Source: Bordetella genomosp. 1
GTDB taxonomy: Bacteria; Pseudomonadota; Gammaproteobacteria; Burkholderiales; Burkholderiaceae_B
Reading direction: 5' to 3'
Assembly (NCBI RefSeq): GCF_002261335.1
Contig: NZ_NEVL01000003.1
Location: 682,001 to 746,000 of the forward strand
Length of the DNA stretch: 64,000 nt
Part shown: positions 1 to 11,140 of the stretch, one piece after another
Numbering within the stretch: the first letter of the stretch is position 1
Layout of the letters: the number at the start of each line of letters is the position of its first letter
Translations under genes and position numbers: made by a program
The notes under the pieces: generated by a model
Database searches by the model: none
Seen by the model: the letters and a program-made list of their open reading frames with translations, nothing else
What the model was told of the DNA's origin: nothing

Positions 1-1
1 T

Positions 2-1279
2 TCGCACACCCACGACGACGGCTACCTGCTGGCCCATCCGGACATGACGCCCAAGGTGTCGCAGGGCATCACCACGGTGGTCACCGGCAACTGCGGCATC
101 AGCCTGGCGCCGCTGCCCGCGCGCGCCGTGCTGCCGCAACCGCTCGACCTGCTGGGCCCGCCCGAGCTCTGGGGCTACGAAAGCTTCGCCGCCTGGCTCG
201 ACCAGTTGCGCGCGCAACCCGCCGCCACCAACGTGATTCCGCTGGTCGGCCACACCACGCTGCGCGTGGCGGTGATGGACGACACCAGCCGCGCCGCCAA
301 CGCCGCAGAACGCGCGGCCATGGCCGCGCTGCTGGACGAGGCGATGGCGGCCGGCGCCTTCGGCGTGTCCACCGGCACCTTCTATCCGCCCGCCAGCGCC
401 GCGCCCACCGACGAGCTGCTGGACGTGTGCGCCCCGCTGGCCGGCCGCGCCGCGATCTACGCCACCCACCTGCGCGACGAGGCCGACCACATCGTGCCCG
501 CCATGGAAGAGGCGCTGCAGATCGGCCAGGCCACCGGCGCGCGCGTGGTGTTCTCGCACCACAAGCTGGCCGGCGAGCGCAACCACGGCCGCAGCCGCGA
601 AACGCTCGACATGATCTCCGAGGCGGCCCGGCACCAGCCGGTCTGCCTCGACTGCCATCCCTACCCCGCCACGTCCACGATGCTGCGCATCGATCGCGTG
701 CGGCTCGCGAGCCGCACCATGATCACCTGGTCGCAGGGCTACCCCGCCGCCACCGGCCGCGACTTCGCCGACGTGCAGGCCGAGCTGGGCCTGGACGACG
801 AGGCCACGCTGGCGCGCCTGGCGCCCGCCGGCGCGATCTACTTCCTGATGGACTCGGCCGACGTGACGCGGATCTTCGAACATCCGCTCACCATGGTCGG
901 CTCCGACGGCCTGCCCTTCGATCCGCATCCGCACCCCCGCCAATGGGGCACGTTCACCCACGTGCTGCGCCGGCTGGTACGCGAGGAGCGGGTGCTGAGC
1001 CTGCCCGCCGCGATCCACCGCATGACCGGCCTGGCCGCCGAGCAGTACGGCCTGGAGAAACGGGGACTGTTGCGAAAGGAGTATCATGCAGACATCGTCT
1101 TATTCGATCCCGACACCGTCTCCGACCTGGCCACCTTCGCCGCCCCCGTGCAGCAAAGCCAGGGCATAGCCGCGGTCTGGGTCAACGGCGCGCTGGTCTG
1201 GAACGGCCAGTCGCCCAGTGGCGCGTTGCCCGGCCAGGTGCTCAAGCCTGCCGCACGCGCTGGTTCGGAAGTCGCTTGA
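2..1279 (+). CDS. N-acyl-D-amino-acid deacylase (D-aminoacylase family), 5' end missing
   Basis: This is a zinc-dependent amidohydrolase that would remove the acyl group from N-acyl-D-amino acids, possibly N-acyl-D-glutamate. The reading frame is already open at base 2 with SHTHDDGYLL, the start of the family's metal-binding HxH region, so the true start and roughly the first 60-70 residues lie before the window. Further family signatures follow in order: the Cys-containing TGNCGISLAP, ATHLRDE, FSHHKLAG, DCHPYPATS and VGSDGLPFDPHPHPRQWG with the catalytic-type Asp, then a C-terminal beta-sandwich segment ending KEYHADIVLFDPDT. Its stop overlaps the racemase start, so the two genes are probably coupled and used together on D-amino-acid conjugates. 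The family is certain, the exact substrate is not. Confidence 0.88.
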   Translation, partial: SHTHDDGYLLAHPDMTPKVSQGITTVVTGNCGISLAPLPARAVLPQPLDLLGPPELWGYESFAAWLDQLRAQPAATNVIPLVGHTTLRVAVMDDTSRAANAAERAAMAALLDEAMAAGAFGVSTGTFYPPASAAPTDELLDVCAPLAGRAAIYATHLRDEADHIVPAMEEALQIGQATGARVVFSHHKLAGERNHGRSRETLDMISEAARHQPVCLDCHPYPATSTMLRIDRVRLASRTMITWSQGYPAATGRDFADVQAELGLDDEATLARLAPAGAIYFLMDSADVTRIFEHPLTMVGSDGLPFDPHPHPRQWGTFTHVLRRLVREERVLSLPAAIHRMTGLAAEQYGLEKRGLLRKEYHADIVLFDPDTVSDLATFAAPVQQSQGIAAVWVNGALVWNGQSPSGALPGQVLKPAARAGSEVA

Positions 1280-2022
1280 TGAATCACCCGATGCAACCTT
1301 GTTTCCTGGGCGTGCTCGGCGGAATGGGCCCCATGGCCGGCGCCGCCTTCGCCCTGCGGCTCGCCGCCCTCACCCCCGCCAGTGTCGACCAGCAGCACAT
1401 CCCCACGCTGCTCCTGAACGATCCCCGCATTCCCGACCGCAGCAGCGCGCGCCTGGCCGGCGGCGAGGATCCGCTGCCGCACATGCTCGAGCGCATCCGC
1501 TTCCTCAACGACGCGGGCGCGCAGCTGATCGCCATTCCGTGCAACACGGCGCACCTCTGGTACGACGAGATCGCCGCCGCGGCGCAATGCCCGGTGCTGC
1601 ACATCATCGAGGCGGTGGCCGAAGACCTGAAGCGCCAGGGCATCCCCACCGGCCGCATCGGCCTGATGGGCACGCCCGCGACGCTGGCGCTCAACCTCTA
1701 CCAGCAGACGCTGGAGAAGCACGGCTACGAGTGCATCGTGCCCACCGCCGACGAAGTGCAGTCGCTGTGCGCCGCCTCGATCGCCGCCGTCAAGGGCAAT
1801 CGCCTCGACGAGGCGTACGCGCCCGCCGCCGAGTGCATCGCGCGCCTGAAGCAGCGCGGCGCCGACGCCGTGGTCCTGGGTTGCACCGAGCTGCCGCTGG
1901 CGGTACCGCACGCGCTGCGTCCCGGCCTGGGCGTGCCGCTCACCGACTCCATCGACGCGCTGGCGCTCGCCGCCATCGGCTACTACGACCGCGTCCGGAA
2001 CGCGCAACGCCAGGCCGCCTGA
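1279..2022 (+). CDS. Aspartate/glutamate racemase family protein
   Basis: This 247-residue cofactor-independent amino-acid racemase belongs to the RacX/YgeA-type Asp/Glu racemase family. It has the N-terminal GVLGGMGPMAG motif and the two catalytic cysteine motifs PCNTAH and LGCTELPL, one in each half, which is the two-base mechanism layout. The chosen ATG shares its A with the stop of the upstream deacylase (TGATGA); an ATG four codons later is an alternative start. The coupling suggests that the free D-amino acid released by the deacylase is converted to its L form for catabolism. Substrate (Asp, Glu or another amino acid) cannot be read from sequence. The family is normally 230-250 residues, so the gene is full length. 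Confidence 0.85.
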   Translation: MNHPMQPCFLGVLGGMGPMAGAAFALRLAALTPASVDQQHIPTLLLNDPRIPDRSSARLAGGEDPLPHMLERIRFLNDAGAQLIAIPCNTAHLWYDEIAAAAQCPVLHIIEAVAEDLKRQGIPTGRIGLMGTPATLALNLYQQTLEKHGYECIVPTADEVQSLCAASIAAVKGNRLDEAYAPAAECIARLKQRGADAVVLGCTELPLAVPHALRPGLGVPLTDSIDALALAAIGYYDRVRNAQRQAA

Positions 2023-2047
2023 GGCCGGGCGCTTCCGATCCGCCCCC

Positions 2048-2063
2048 GCCGGCGCGCGCCGGC
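2048..2063. repeat. Perfect 16-bp GC palindrome between convergent genes
   Basis: A self-complementary GCCGGC-GCGC-GCCGGC lies in the 48-bp gap between the racemase stop and the chemoreceptor stop. It could fold as a short stem in either transcript, but no U-rich tract follows on either side, so a Rho-independent terminator is not supported. Confidence 0.4.
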
Positions 2064-2070
2064 GCGGCGG

Positions 2071-4026
2071 TCAGGTCCGGAACACCCCCACCGATTCATC
2101 GAGTTGCGCGGCCAGGTCGGCCAGGCCGCGGGCGATGCGCGCCGCGTCGTCGGCCAGCGCCGCGTTGCGCTGGGTCATGTCGCCGATGTGGGCCACGGCC
2201 GAGTTGATCTGCGCGATCCCGGCCGACTGCTCACGGCCCGCCGTGGAGATGTCGTTCACCAGCACCGCGACCTCGCGCACCTGGGTGGCGATGCCGCCGA
2301 TGGCCGCGCGCGTGTCGCCGGCATGGCGATGGCCGGCATCGACCTCGGCCAGCGCCGTCTGGATCAGCGCCTCGATGCTCTTGGCCGCCTCGGCGCTGCG
2401 CTGCGCCAGCTGCCGCACCTCGCTCGCCACCACCGCAAAGCCGCGCCCTTCCTCACCCGCGCGCGCCGCCTCGACGGCGGCGTTGAGCGCCAGGATGTTG
2501 GTCTGGAAGGCGATGCTGTGGATCACGCCGATGATCTCCGACATCTTGCCCGCGGCCGCGCTCATGCCGTCCATGGCCTGCACCAGCGTGTCCACGACCG
2601 CGCTGCCCGCGTCGGCCGCCTGCGCCGCGACCCGGGTCTGGTGATCGACCTGCTCGGTGTGGCTGGCGTTCTGCGCCACGGTGGCCGTCAACTGCTCCAG
2701 GCTGGCCACGGTCTCCTCCACGTTGGCGGCCTGGCTCTCGGTCTGCGCCGACATGTCGGCGCTGGCCTGCGCGATCTCCTGCGTCTGGCCGTTGATGGTG
2801 GAGCTGGCCGCGCGCACGCGCTGCACGATGCCGATCAGGCCGTCGCCGATGCCGTTCACCGCCGACGTGAGGCGGCCGATCTCGTCGGGCCGGCCAGGCT
2901 CGGCGCGGGCGCGCAGATCGCCCTGCGCCAGCTGTTCGGCCACGGCCACGGCCCGGTTCAGGCGCCGGCCCACGGTGCGGCGGATCACGCCGAACAGCAG
3001 CGCCGTGAGCGCCAGGATCGCGCCCAGCGCCGCGCCGACGTACACCAGCCGCGCGCGCCGCACGTCGGCGGTGAGCTCGGCCAGGCTGGCGCGCCCCACC
3101 ACCAGCCACTGCCATTCCGGCGCGTAGGCGTGCGCGTACAACTGCTCCTCGCCCTGCTGGACCAGCGCAAAGGCGCCGTCGCGCGCCTGCAGCATGGCCG
3201 GCACGAGCGCTTGGCCGGTGTCGTCGACCAGCGCGTCCGCGCCGGTGAGCGCGCTCTTGCCGGCCAGCGCGGCGGGCACGAGATACTGGCCGTGCGCCGC
3301 GCCGGGCGCGGCCGCGATCACCTGGTAGCCGCCGCTGGCGCCGACCCGGCGCGACGCCACGTCGCGCTTGAGCGCCTCGGTGGTGGCGGCGATGTCCACG
3401 CCCACGAACAGAATGCCGACCACCCTGCCCCCGGCATCCTTCACCGGGCGGTAGGTGGTCATGTAGAAGGTGCCGAACAAGGTCGCCGGGCCGGAATAGG
3501 TCTGGCCCTGGCTGACCTTGGCGTAGGCCGCGCTGTCGCGCGCCAGCACCGTGCCCATCGCACGCTGGCCGGCGGCGTCCTTCACCGAGGTCGCCACCCG
3601 CACGAAGTCGTCGCCGTCGCGGGCGAACAGCGTGGCCACGCCCTGCGTGCGCGCCGTGAAGCGATCGGGCACGGCCAGGTTCTGGTTCAGCACCACCTCG
3701 CCGGCGCGCAGGGTCGGCGCGTCGCGCGCGCCGGCCGGCAGCCGCGCCGCCGTGTCGAGCGCATAGGGCTCGGGCAGGTCGGCGGCAAAGATGTTCATGA
3801 AGCGGTCGGCCTCGGTCTGCACGGTGGCGCTGTACATGCGCACCATCGCGGCGATGCCCTGCGCCTCCACGCGCATGCGCTCGGTGACTTCGCGCTCGAC
3901 GCTGGCCACCATGCCGCGGTACAGGGCCCAGGTGAAACCCAGGAAGACGATGGTGACCAGGCACAGCACCATCAGGGAAAGGCGGGATGCCACGCTCCAG
4001 GCGCGGCGGGGGGACGGACGGGTCAT
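2071..4026 (-). CDS. Methyl-accepting chemotaxis protein with periplasmic Cache-type sensor
   Basis: This is a transmembrane chemoreceptor of about 651 residues. In order it has a short cytoplasmic tail, TM1 (about 14-34), a periplasmic Cache-like ligand-binding domain of about 270 residues (with [27 protein letters not shown]), TM2 ([19 protein letters not shown]), a HAMP segment and a long methyl-accepting signalling domain. The conserved hairpin tip is clear ([34 protein letters not shown]). I chose the ATG at 4026, which opens MTRPSPRR just before TM1; an in-frame ATG at 4077 would add 17 residues and is less likely. No C-terminal CheR-binding pentapeptide is present (it ends GVFRT). The ligand is unknown. 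It is monocistronic. Confidence 0.93.
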   Translation of the reverse strand: MTRPSPRRAWSVASRLSLMVLCLVTIVFLGFTWALYRGMVASVEREVTERMRVEAQGIAAMVRMYSATVQTEADRFMNIFAADLPEPYALDTAARLPAGARDAPTLRAGEVVLNQNLAVPDRFTARTQGVATLFARDGDDFVRVATSVKDAAGQRAMGTVLARDSAAYAKVSQGQTYSGPATLFGTFYMTTYRPVKDAGGRVVGILFVGVDIAATTEALKRDVASRRVGASGGYQVIAAAPGAAHGQYLVPAALAGKSALTGADALVDDTGQALVPAMLQARDGAFALVQQGEEQLYAHAYAPEWQWLVVGRASLAELTADVRRARLVYVGAALGAILALTALLFGVIRRTVGRRLNRAVAVAEQLAQGDLRARAEPGRPDEIGRLTSAVNGIGDGLIGIVQRVRAASSTINGQTQEIAQASADMSAQTESQAANVEETVASLEQLTATVAQNASHTEQVDHQTRVAAQAADAGSAVVDTLVQAMDGMSAAAGKMSEIIGVIHSIAFQTNILALNAAVEAARAGEEGRGFAVVASEVRQLAQRSAEAAKSIEALIQTALAEVDAGHRHAGDTRAAIGGIATQVREVAVLVNDISTAGREQSAGIAQINSAVAHIGDMTQRNAALADDAARIARGLADLAAQLDESVGVFRT

Positions 4027-4252
4027 GCGGTTCTCGCTCAAGCGTACGACGCCCGGGGAGACAATTCCCCCGGCCACGCCACCTGACTACGACCCGCCGG
4101 TCGATAAACTTAAATATTTCAGTGCTATTTGCGCGAGATAAAAGCAACTAAAAGAAATTGCATGCACTTTCGCCGCGCGATCCGTGAGATTGCCGTCTCA
4201 CGATGACGTGAACCCACGCGTGCAAGCGCCTTGCGCCAGCGCCGCCGCCAAG
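4027..4252. other. Upstream region of the chemoreceptor gene, no gene seen
   Basis: These 226 bp lie between the chemoreceptor start and the terminator of the liv operon. The part near 4100-4150 is AT-richer (taaatatttc, aaaagaaatt) and probably holds the minus-strand chemoreceptor promoter, but I cannot place -35/-10 boxes with confidence. No coding potential was recognised. Confidence 0.5.
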
Positions 4253-4290
4253 AAAAAGGCCTGGTTTCCGGAAACCGGAACCAGGCCTGG
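4253..4290 (-). terminator. Rho-independent terminator of the liv operon
   Basis: A 14-bp stem with one bulge (arms 4257-4271 and 4275-4288, loop AAA) is followed on the minus strand by a run of five U residues (complement of 4253-4257). It lies 38 bp past the livF stop. Confidence 0.85.
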
Positions 4291-4327
4291 ATGCCCATGC
4301 CGCAGCGGCTGAGGGCAGACCCCGAGG

Positions 4328-5029
<702 letters not shown>

Positions 5030-5793
5030 TTACTCTTCCCCCAGGTACGCCTTGATGACGCGCGGGTCGTTGCGCACGGCATCGGGGGTGCCGGTGGTGA
5101 TCGGCTTGCCATGCTCCATGACCAGGATGCGGTCGGAGATCCCCATGATCAGGCTCATGTCGTGCTCGATCAGCAGCACCGCCACGCCGAACTCGCGGCG
5201 CAGCTGGTCGATCAGCGTCTGCAGGTCGCGCTTTTCCTGCGGGTTCAGGCCCGCCGCCGGCTCGTCGAGCATGAGCAGGCGCGGCTTGGTGATCATGCAG
5301 CGCGCGATCTCGAGCCGGCGCTGATGGCCGTAGGCCAGGTTGCCGGCCTCGCGGTTGGCCAGCTCGCGCAGGCCCATGAAATCGAGCCACTGGGCGGCCC
5401 GGTCGAGCGCGTCGGCCTCGGCCTGGCGATACGACTTGAGCTTGAGCAGGCCCGGCAGCAGGCGCGACTCCACCTGCGTATGCTGGGCCACCAGCAGGTT
5501 TTCGAGCACGGTGAGCTGCTTGAACAGCCGCACGTTCTGGAAGGTGCGCACCAGGCCGTGGCGCGCCACCTTGTGGCTGGGCAGGCCGAGGATGGGCTTG
5601 CCGTCCATCACGATCTCGCCGGCCGTGGGCCTGTAGAAGCCGCCCACGCAGTTGAACACCGTGGTCTTGCCCGCGCCGTTGGGGCCGATGATGGCGAACA
5701 CTTCGTCGCGCTTGACCTCGAAGGCCACGCTGTCGACGGCCAGCAGGCCGCCGAAGCGCATCGTGAGGCCGGAGACTTTCAGCAAGGTTTCGC

Positions 5794-5797
<4 letters not shown>
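5030..5797 (-). CDS. livG: Branched-chain amino-acid ABC transporter ATP-binding protein LivG
   Basis: This 255-residue ABC ATPase carries Walker [10 protein letters not shown], signature [16 protein letters not shown] (the LivG variant of the LSGGQ motif), Walker [16 protein letters not shown] and the H-loop [12 protein letters not shown]. Residues about 135-160 form the long insertion typical of LivG ([21 protein letters not shown]). The start overlaps the livM stop by 4 bp (ATGA), showing translational coupling, and the stop abuts livF. It forms the ATPase heterodimer of the importer with LivF. Confidence 0.93.
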
Positions 5798-7028
<1,231 letters not shown>

Positions 7029-7029
<1 letters not shown>

Positions 7030-7955
7030 CAGACTTTCTCTACCTCAGGTTTGCCCAGCAGCCCGGTCGGACGGAACAGCAGAATCAGCACCAGCAGCCC
7101 GAACGCCACGATGTCCTTGTATTGCGAGGAGATGTAGGCGGCCGCGAAGGTCTCGGCCAGGCCCAGCAGCACGCCGCCCAGCATGGCGCCGGGGATGCTG
7201 CCGATGCCGCCCAGCACGGCGGCCGTGAAGGCCTTGATGCCGGCGATGAAGCCGATGAACGGGTTGAGCTTGCCGACGGTGATGGCGATCAGCACGCCGC
7301 CGACCGCGGCCAGCGCGGCGCCCAGCACGAACGTGAACGAGATCACCTTGTTGGTGTCGATGCCCAGCAGGTTCGCCATGTGCATGTCCTGCGAGCAGGC
7401 GCGCGACGCGCGGCCCATGCGCGAATACTTGATGAACAGCGTGAGCGCGATCATCAGCAGCACGGTGACCACGATGATCATCACGCGCGAGTACGGCACG
7501 GTCACGTCGAAGTCGGAGCCCATGTGGAACTGCAGCGCGCCGCTCACCAGCGAGGGCACCGCCATGTCGCGGGCGCCCTGCCCCAGCGCGACCCAGTTCT
7601 GCAGGAAGATCGACATCCCGATCGCGGAGATCAGGGCGACCAGGCGGGGACTGCTGCGCACCGGCCGATAGGCCACGCGCTCGACCGAATAGCCATAGAT
7701 GCTGGTCACGACGATCGCGACCACCAGCATGGCGGCGATCACGAAAGGCAGGGGCAACCCGCTATTGGTGCCGATGGCGGTCAGGGTGACCAGACCGACG
7801 TAGGCACCGATCATGTAAATCTCGCCGTGTGCGAAATTGATCATGCCGATGATGCCGTAGACCATTGTGTAGCCGATGGCGATCAACGCATAGATGGCAC
7901 CCAGGGACAGTCCGTTGAAGAACTGCTGGGTGAGTTGCGGGAGGAGATCGGACAT
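7029..7955 (-). CDS. livH: Branched-chain amino-acid ABC transporter permease LivH
   Basis: This 308-residue inner-membrane permease of the BPD_transp_2 family is rich in membrane helices. Signatures are the N-terminal [41 protein letters not shown], the coupling-loop segment [21 protein letters not shown] and the C-terminal [21 protein letters not shown]. It forms the heterodimeric channel with LivM. It is separated from livK by 100 bp carrying a stable stem-loop, so its expression is probably lower than that of the binding protein. Confidence 0.93.
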
Positions 7956-7978
7956 ATTGATTCATGCTCCAAACGGAA

Positions 7979-8007
7979 CCGGCTCCGGTGGTACGACCCG
8001 GAGCCGG
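7979..8007 (-). terminator. Intercistronic stem-loop (attenuator) between livK and livH
   Basis: A perfect 10-bp GC-rich inverted repeat (arms 7979-7988 CCGGCTCCGG and 7998-8007 CCGGAGCCGG, 9-nt loop) lies in the livK-livH gap. The minus-strand transcript continues into a modest U-containing stretch (UUCCGUUU). I read it as a partial terminator or 3'-end-stabilising stem that keeps binding-protein mRNA in excess over permease mRNA. Confidence 0.6.
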
Positions 8008-8055
8008 AAACCTGGGCGTATGCGACAGCGCCGGCGCGACGCCGGCGGCGCGTGT

Positions 8056-9171
8056 TTACAGCTGGGTCTTCTTGCCGGCCTTGTCCCACTTGAAGACGGC
8101 GAATTCGAAGTCCTTCAGATCGCCCTTGGCATCGTACTCGACCTTGCCGATGGCGGTGTTGAAGGTGGTCTTGTGCAGGTAGTCGGCCACCTTGGCGGGG
8201 TCTTCGCCCACCGCGTTGATGCTTTCGGCGATCAGCTGGACCGCGGCGTAGGCCGGCATCTGGAAGGCGCCGTCGGGATCGCGCTTGGCATCCTTGAACG
8301 CCTTGACCACGCCTTCGTTGCCCGGCAGCTTGGTGAAGTCGGAGGGCAGCGTGACCAGCAGGCCGTCGATGGCCGGGCCGGCGATGGCGACCAGATCCTG
8401 GTTGGCCGTGCCTTCCGGACCCATGAACTGGACGTTCAGGCCCTGCTCGCGCGACTGGCGCAGCAGCAGGCCGAGCTCGGGGTGGTAGCCGCCGAAGTAG
8501 ACGAAATCGACGCCGGCCGACTTGAGCTTGGTGATGATGGCCGAGTAGTCGCTGTCGCCGACGTTGATGCCTTCGAACAGCGCGATGTTGACCTTGTCGG
8601 CCTCCAGCGTGTTCTTGACCTGGGTGGCCACGCCCGAACCGTAGGTCTGCTTGTCGTGCAGCACGGCGACCTTCTTGGGCTTGATCGTCTTGGCGATGTA
8701 GTGGGCGGCGAACGGGCCCTGCTGGTCATCGCGGCCGATGGTGCGGAAGAAGAAGTGCGGCTTGATCGTGTCGGTGACCAGCGGCGAGGTGGCGCCCGGC
8801 GTGATGCCGACGATGCCTTCCTGCTCGTACACGTTGACGGCGGCGACCGTGACGCCGGAGCACGCGTGGGCCACGGCGAACTTGGCGCCCGAGTTGACCA
8901 CGCGGTTGGCGGCCGGCACGGCCTGCTTGGGCTCGCAGCCGTCGTCGATCAGGATGGGTTCGAGCTTCTTGCCCTTGACCCCGCCCTTGGCGTTGATGGT
9001 TTCGATTGCCGTGAGGGCGCCGGCCTGGATCTGGTCACCGTATTGGGTGTTGGGGCCGGTCATGGGCTGGGGAATACCGATCTTGATGGTATCGGCGGCG
9101 TGGGCAGCACCTGCGAGTGCCAGTGCCCCGATCGCAAATGCAAGCGGCGTAAAGCGTTGCGACAACTTCAT
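8056..9171 (-). CDS. livK: Branched-chain amino-acid ABC transporter periplasmic binding protein LivK
   Basis: This 371-residue periplasmic solute-binding protein (Peripla_BP_6 type) has a clear signal peptide (MKLSQRFTPLAFAIGALALAGAAHA, cleaved before ADTIKIG). The mature protein shows the family pattern IGIPQPMTGPNTQYGD, the disulfide-type cysteine pair (DDGCEPKQ and AHACSGVT) and GPEGTANQDL. The start has a good ribosome-binding site (GGGAG, 8-9 nt upstream). It delivers substrate to LivHMGF and heads the operon. A clear paralogue sits at 17827-18957 without its own permease genes and may share this transporter. Ligand specificity within the family is broad. Confidence 0.92.
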   Translation of the reverse strand: MKLSQRFTPLAFAIGALALAGAAHAADTIKIGIPQPMTGPNTQYGDQIQAGALTAIETINAKGGVKGKKLEPILIDDGCEPKQAVPAANRVVNSGAKFAVAHACSGVTVAAVNVYEQEGIVGITPGATSPLVTDTIKPHFFFRTIGRDDQQGPFAAHYIAKTIKPKKVAVLHDKQTYGSGVATQVKNTLEADKVNIALFEGINVGDSDYSAIITKLKSAGVDFVYFGGYHPELGLLLRQSREQGLNVQFMGPEGTANQDLVAIAGPAIDGLLVTLPSDFTKLPGNEGVVKAFKDAKRDPDGAFQMPAYAAVQLIAESINAVGEDPAKVADYLHKTTFNTAIGKVEYDAKGDLKDFEFAVFKWDKAGKKTQL

Positions 9172-9467
9172 GCGGATTCTCCCGGCTAGAGGGGGTTGGT
9201 TCGGTGCGGCTTTGCACCTGCCGGGGGCCGGGCCGATCTGGCCAGGCTTCTGACATGCGCATTACCGGCTTCTTGGGCAAAAAACCAATGTGGGCGGTAT
9301 TCTGAAAGCAAGCCTAAAGGCTGTCACTGCGTACAATCCCCAGTATTTTCATATCCGGGAAAAAGTGTGACGGATATCGGAAAATGCCGGACGTAATCGT
9401 CATGTAAGGCTTTTGTTTTATGCAAATGCCACATTCCTTCCCGCCTTCCCTGTCGCCCAAAAGACAA
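9172..9467. other. Leader region of the liv operon
   Basis: These 296 bp upstream of livK hold no convincing gene. They must contain the minus-strand liv promoter, which I could not resolve. A 7-bp inverted repeat with a 13-bp spacer (ATATCCG at 9351-9357 and CGGATAT at 9371-9377) lies in AT-richer sequence and could be a regulator site. Confidence 0.4.
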
Positions 9468-9499
9468 CGCGCCGGCCGCCCTCCCAGGCAACCGGCGCG
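9468..9499 (-). terminator. Probable terminator of the proC-yhhQ operon
   Basis: An 8-bp GC stem (CGCGCCGG at 9468-9475, CCGGCGCG at 9492-9499) lies 21 bp past the yhhQ stop. It is followed on the minus strand by a T-rich stretch (GTTGTCTTTTGG). The 16-nt loop is long and the U tract interrupted, so support is moderate. Confidence 0.45.
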
Positions 9500-9520
9500 C
9501 GGCCCGCGATATGGCCAGGA

Positions 9521-10102
9521 TCAGCGTGCCTGGGCCACTCCGTCGGCCGGTCGGGCCAGGTTCCACATCAGCGCGCGGAACGGCGCCAGCATGCTGATGT
9601 TGACCGCCAGCTTGATGGCCAGGTCGCCCAGCATCCAGCTCACCCACGGCGCGCCGGTCGCCGCGAACGCCACCGAGAAGAAGATGGCGGTGTCGAACAC
9701 CGCGCCGATCACGCCGGAGAGCAGCGGCGCACGCCACCAGCGCTGGTCGCGCAGGCGGTCGAACACCTGGATGTCGATCAGCTGGGCGCAGATATAGGCC
9801 AGGCCGGAGGCCAGCGCGATGCGCGGCGAGGCCACCCACACCGACACGGCCAGCGCCGCGGCAAAGCCGAACCAGGCCACGCGGCGCGCCGCGGCCGGAC
9901 CGAAGCGCCGATTGAGCACGTCGGTGACCAGGAACGCGATCGGGTACGACAGCCCGCCCCAGGTGAGCCAGTCGTTGAGCGGCACCTGCACCAGGATGTT
10001 GGAGCCGACCACCACGGCGCACATGCACAGCACCGCGATCAGGAATTGCGCCACGCGCATGGGCTCGTAGCGGCCCGGCGCGTGGTTGACGGCCGGTTTC
10101 AC
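9521..10102 (-). CDS. yhhQ: VUT/YhhQ family integral membrane protein (putative queuosine precursor transporter)
   Basis: This small, very hydrophobic protein belongs to the VUT family (DUF165), whose E. coli member YhhQ imports the queuosine precursor preQ0/preQ1. Family marks are YPIAFLVTDVLNRRFGPAAARRVAW, the helix LASGLAYICAQLIDIQVFDRLR and GVIGAVFDTAIFFSVAF with the conserved Asp. I chose the GTG at 10102 because it has AGGAG eight bases upstream and overlaps the proC stop as GTGA. That gives 193 residues. An internal ATG at 10060 (MRVAQFL) would give 179 residues but has no good ribosome-binding site. The link to proC is only operonic. Confidence 0.82.
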   Translation of the reverse strand: MKPAVNHAPGRYEPMRVAQFLIAVLCMCAVVVGSNILVQVPLNDWLTWGGLSYPIAFLVTDVLNRRFGPAAARRVAWFGFAAALAVSVWVASPRIALASGLAYICAQLIDIQVFDRLRDQRWWRAPLLSGVIGAVFDTAIFFSVAFAATGAPWVSWMLGDLAIKLAVNISMLAPFRALMWNLARPADGVAQAR

Positions 10103-10932
10103 TTGCCGAACTCCTGCGCCAGCTCGCGCGAACGCGCGGCGGCGGCGTCGAGGGCGCGCGCCACCAGGCCACGGAAGTCGGCCTGCTCGAACACGGCCAG
10201 CGCGGCGGCGGTGGTGCCGCCCTTGGACGTGACGCGCTCGCGCAGCACGCCGGGGCCGTCTTCCGACTCGGCCGCCAGGCGGGTGGCGCCGGCAAAGGTG
10301 CCGAGCGCCAGCTGGCGCGCCTGCTCGGCGCTCAGGCCCAGCTTCAGGCCGGCCTCGATCAGCGACTCCAGGAACAGGAACACATAGGCGGGGCCGCTGC
10401 CCGAGAGCGCGGTGACGGCGTCGAGCGCGGCGTCGTCGGCCACCCACACCACCTCTCCCACCGAGCCCAGCAGGCGCGTGGCCAGCTCGCGATCGGCGGC
10501 GTCGACGCCCGCGAGCGCGGCCAGGCCGGTCATGCCGGCGCCGACCAGCGCGGGCGTGTTGGGCATGCAGCGCACCAGGCGCTGCCACGGGGCCTCGGCG
10601 CTGCCGAGCCATTGCGCCAGCGTGTCGGCGCGCAGGCCGGCGGCGACGCTGATGACCAGGGTGTCGTCGCGCAGCCACGGGCGCGCGGCGGCCACCACCT
10701 CGCGCATGTTCTGCGGCTTGACCGCAAAAATCCAGACGCGCGCGCGCGCGAGGGCCGCGTCCGGGGCGGTGGCGGTGGTCATGCCGCGCGCCTGCCAGGC
10801 GGCATGGGCGTCGGCGTTGATGTCGACGACGTGGATGTTGCCTGCCGGGCACACCTTGCCGGCCAGGCCGCTGGCCAGCGCGGCCGCCATGTTGCCGCCG
10901 CCGATGAATGCGATAGAGAGTTGGTTTTCCAT
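10099..10932 (-). CDS. proC: Pyrroline-5-carboxylate reductase
   Basis: This enzyme catalyses the last step of proline synthesis, NAD(P)H-dependent reduction of pyrroline-5-carboxylate, in the cytoplasm. The protein of 277 residues shows the Rossmann motif AFIGGGNMAAALASGL at its N-terminus, VWIFAVKPQNMREVV, the segment LVRCMPNTPALVGAGMTGL and the C-terminal signature ALSGSGPAYVFLFLESLIEAGLKLG followed by REKVTSKGGTT-type sequence (RERVTSKGGTTAAAL). The start at 10932 places the dinucleotide fold at the correct distance from the N-terminus; longer upstream frames have no support. It is divergent from ugpB and coupled to yhhQ by a 4-bp overlap. Confidence 0.95.
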   Translation of the reverse strand: MENQLSIAFIGGGNMAAALASGLAGKVCPAGNIHVVDINADAHAAWQARGMTTATAPDAALARARVWIFAVKPQNMREVVAAARPWLRDDTLVISVAAGLRADTLAQWLGSAEAPWQRLVRCMPNTPALVGAGMTGLAALAGVDAADRELATRLLGSVGEVVWVADDAALDAVTALSGSGPAYVFLFLESLIEAGLKLGLSAEQARQLALGTFAGATRLAAESEDGPGVLRERVTSKGGTTAAALAVFEQADFRGLVARALDAAAARSRELAQEFGK

Positions 10933-11046
10933 GGGCGAGGATTGTAAACCGCCGGACTGCGGCGCAGAATGGCCAGACTCATCCGGTCCGGGATTTCGCA
11001 GGCTCTGCGTCGCGCGGCCATTTGACAGCACACCGGCATGGTGTAA

Positions 11047-11075
11047 AAGTCACGCCTTTGTCACAAACAATTCAT
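11047..11075 (+). promoter_or_regulatory. Tandem Pho box upstream of ugpB
   Basis: Three heptamers repeat with the exact 11-bp period of PhoB sites: AAGTCAC (11047-11053), TTGTCAC (11058-11064) and AATTCAT (11069-11075), compared with the CTGTCAT unit consensus. They lie 66-94 bp before the ugpB start. Regulation of ugp by PhoB under phosphate starvation is established in E. coli; its operation here is inferred. Confidence 0.65.
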
Positions 11076-11140
11076 AAGGTGTAACGCCTCGCGCGGTCCG
11101 GATCCGGCTCGCGCGGTCGCTCAAACCGGAGGAACAACTC

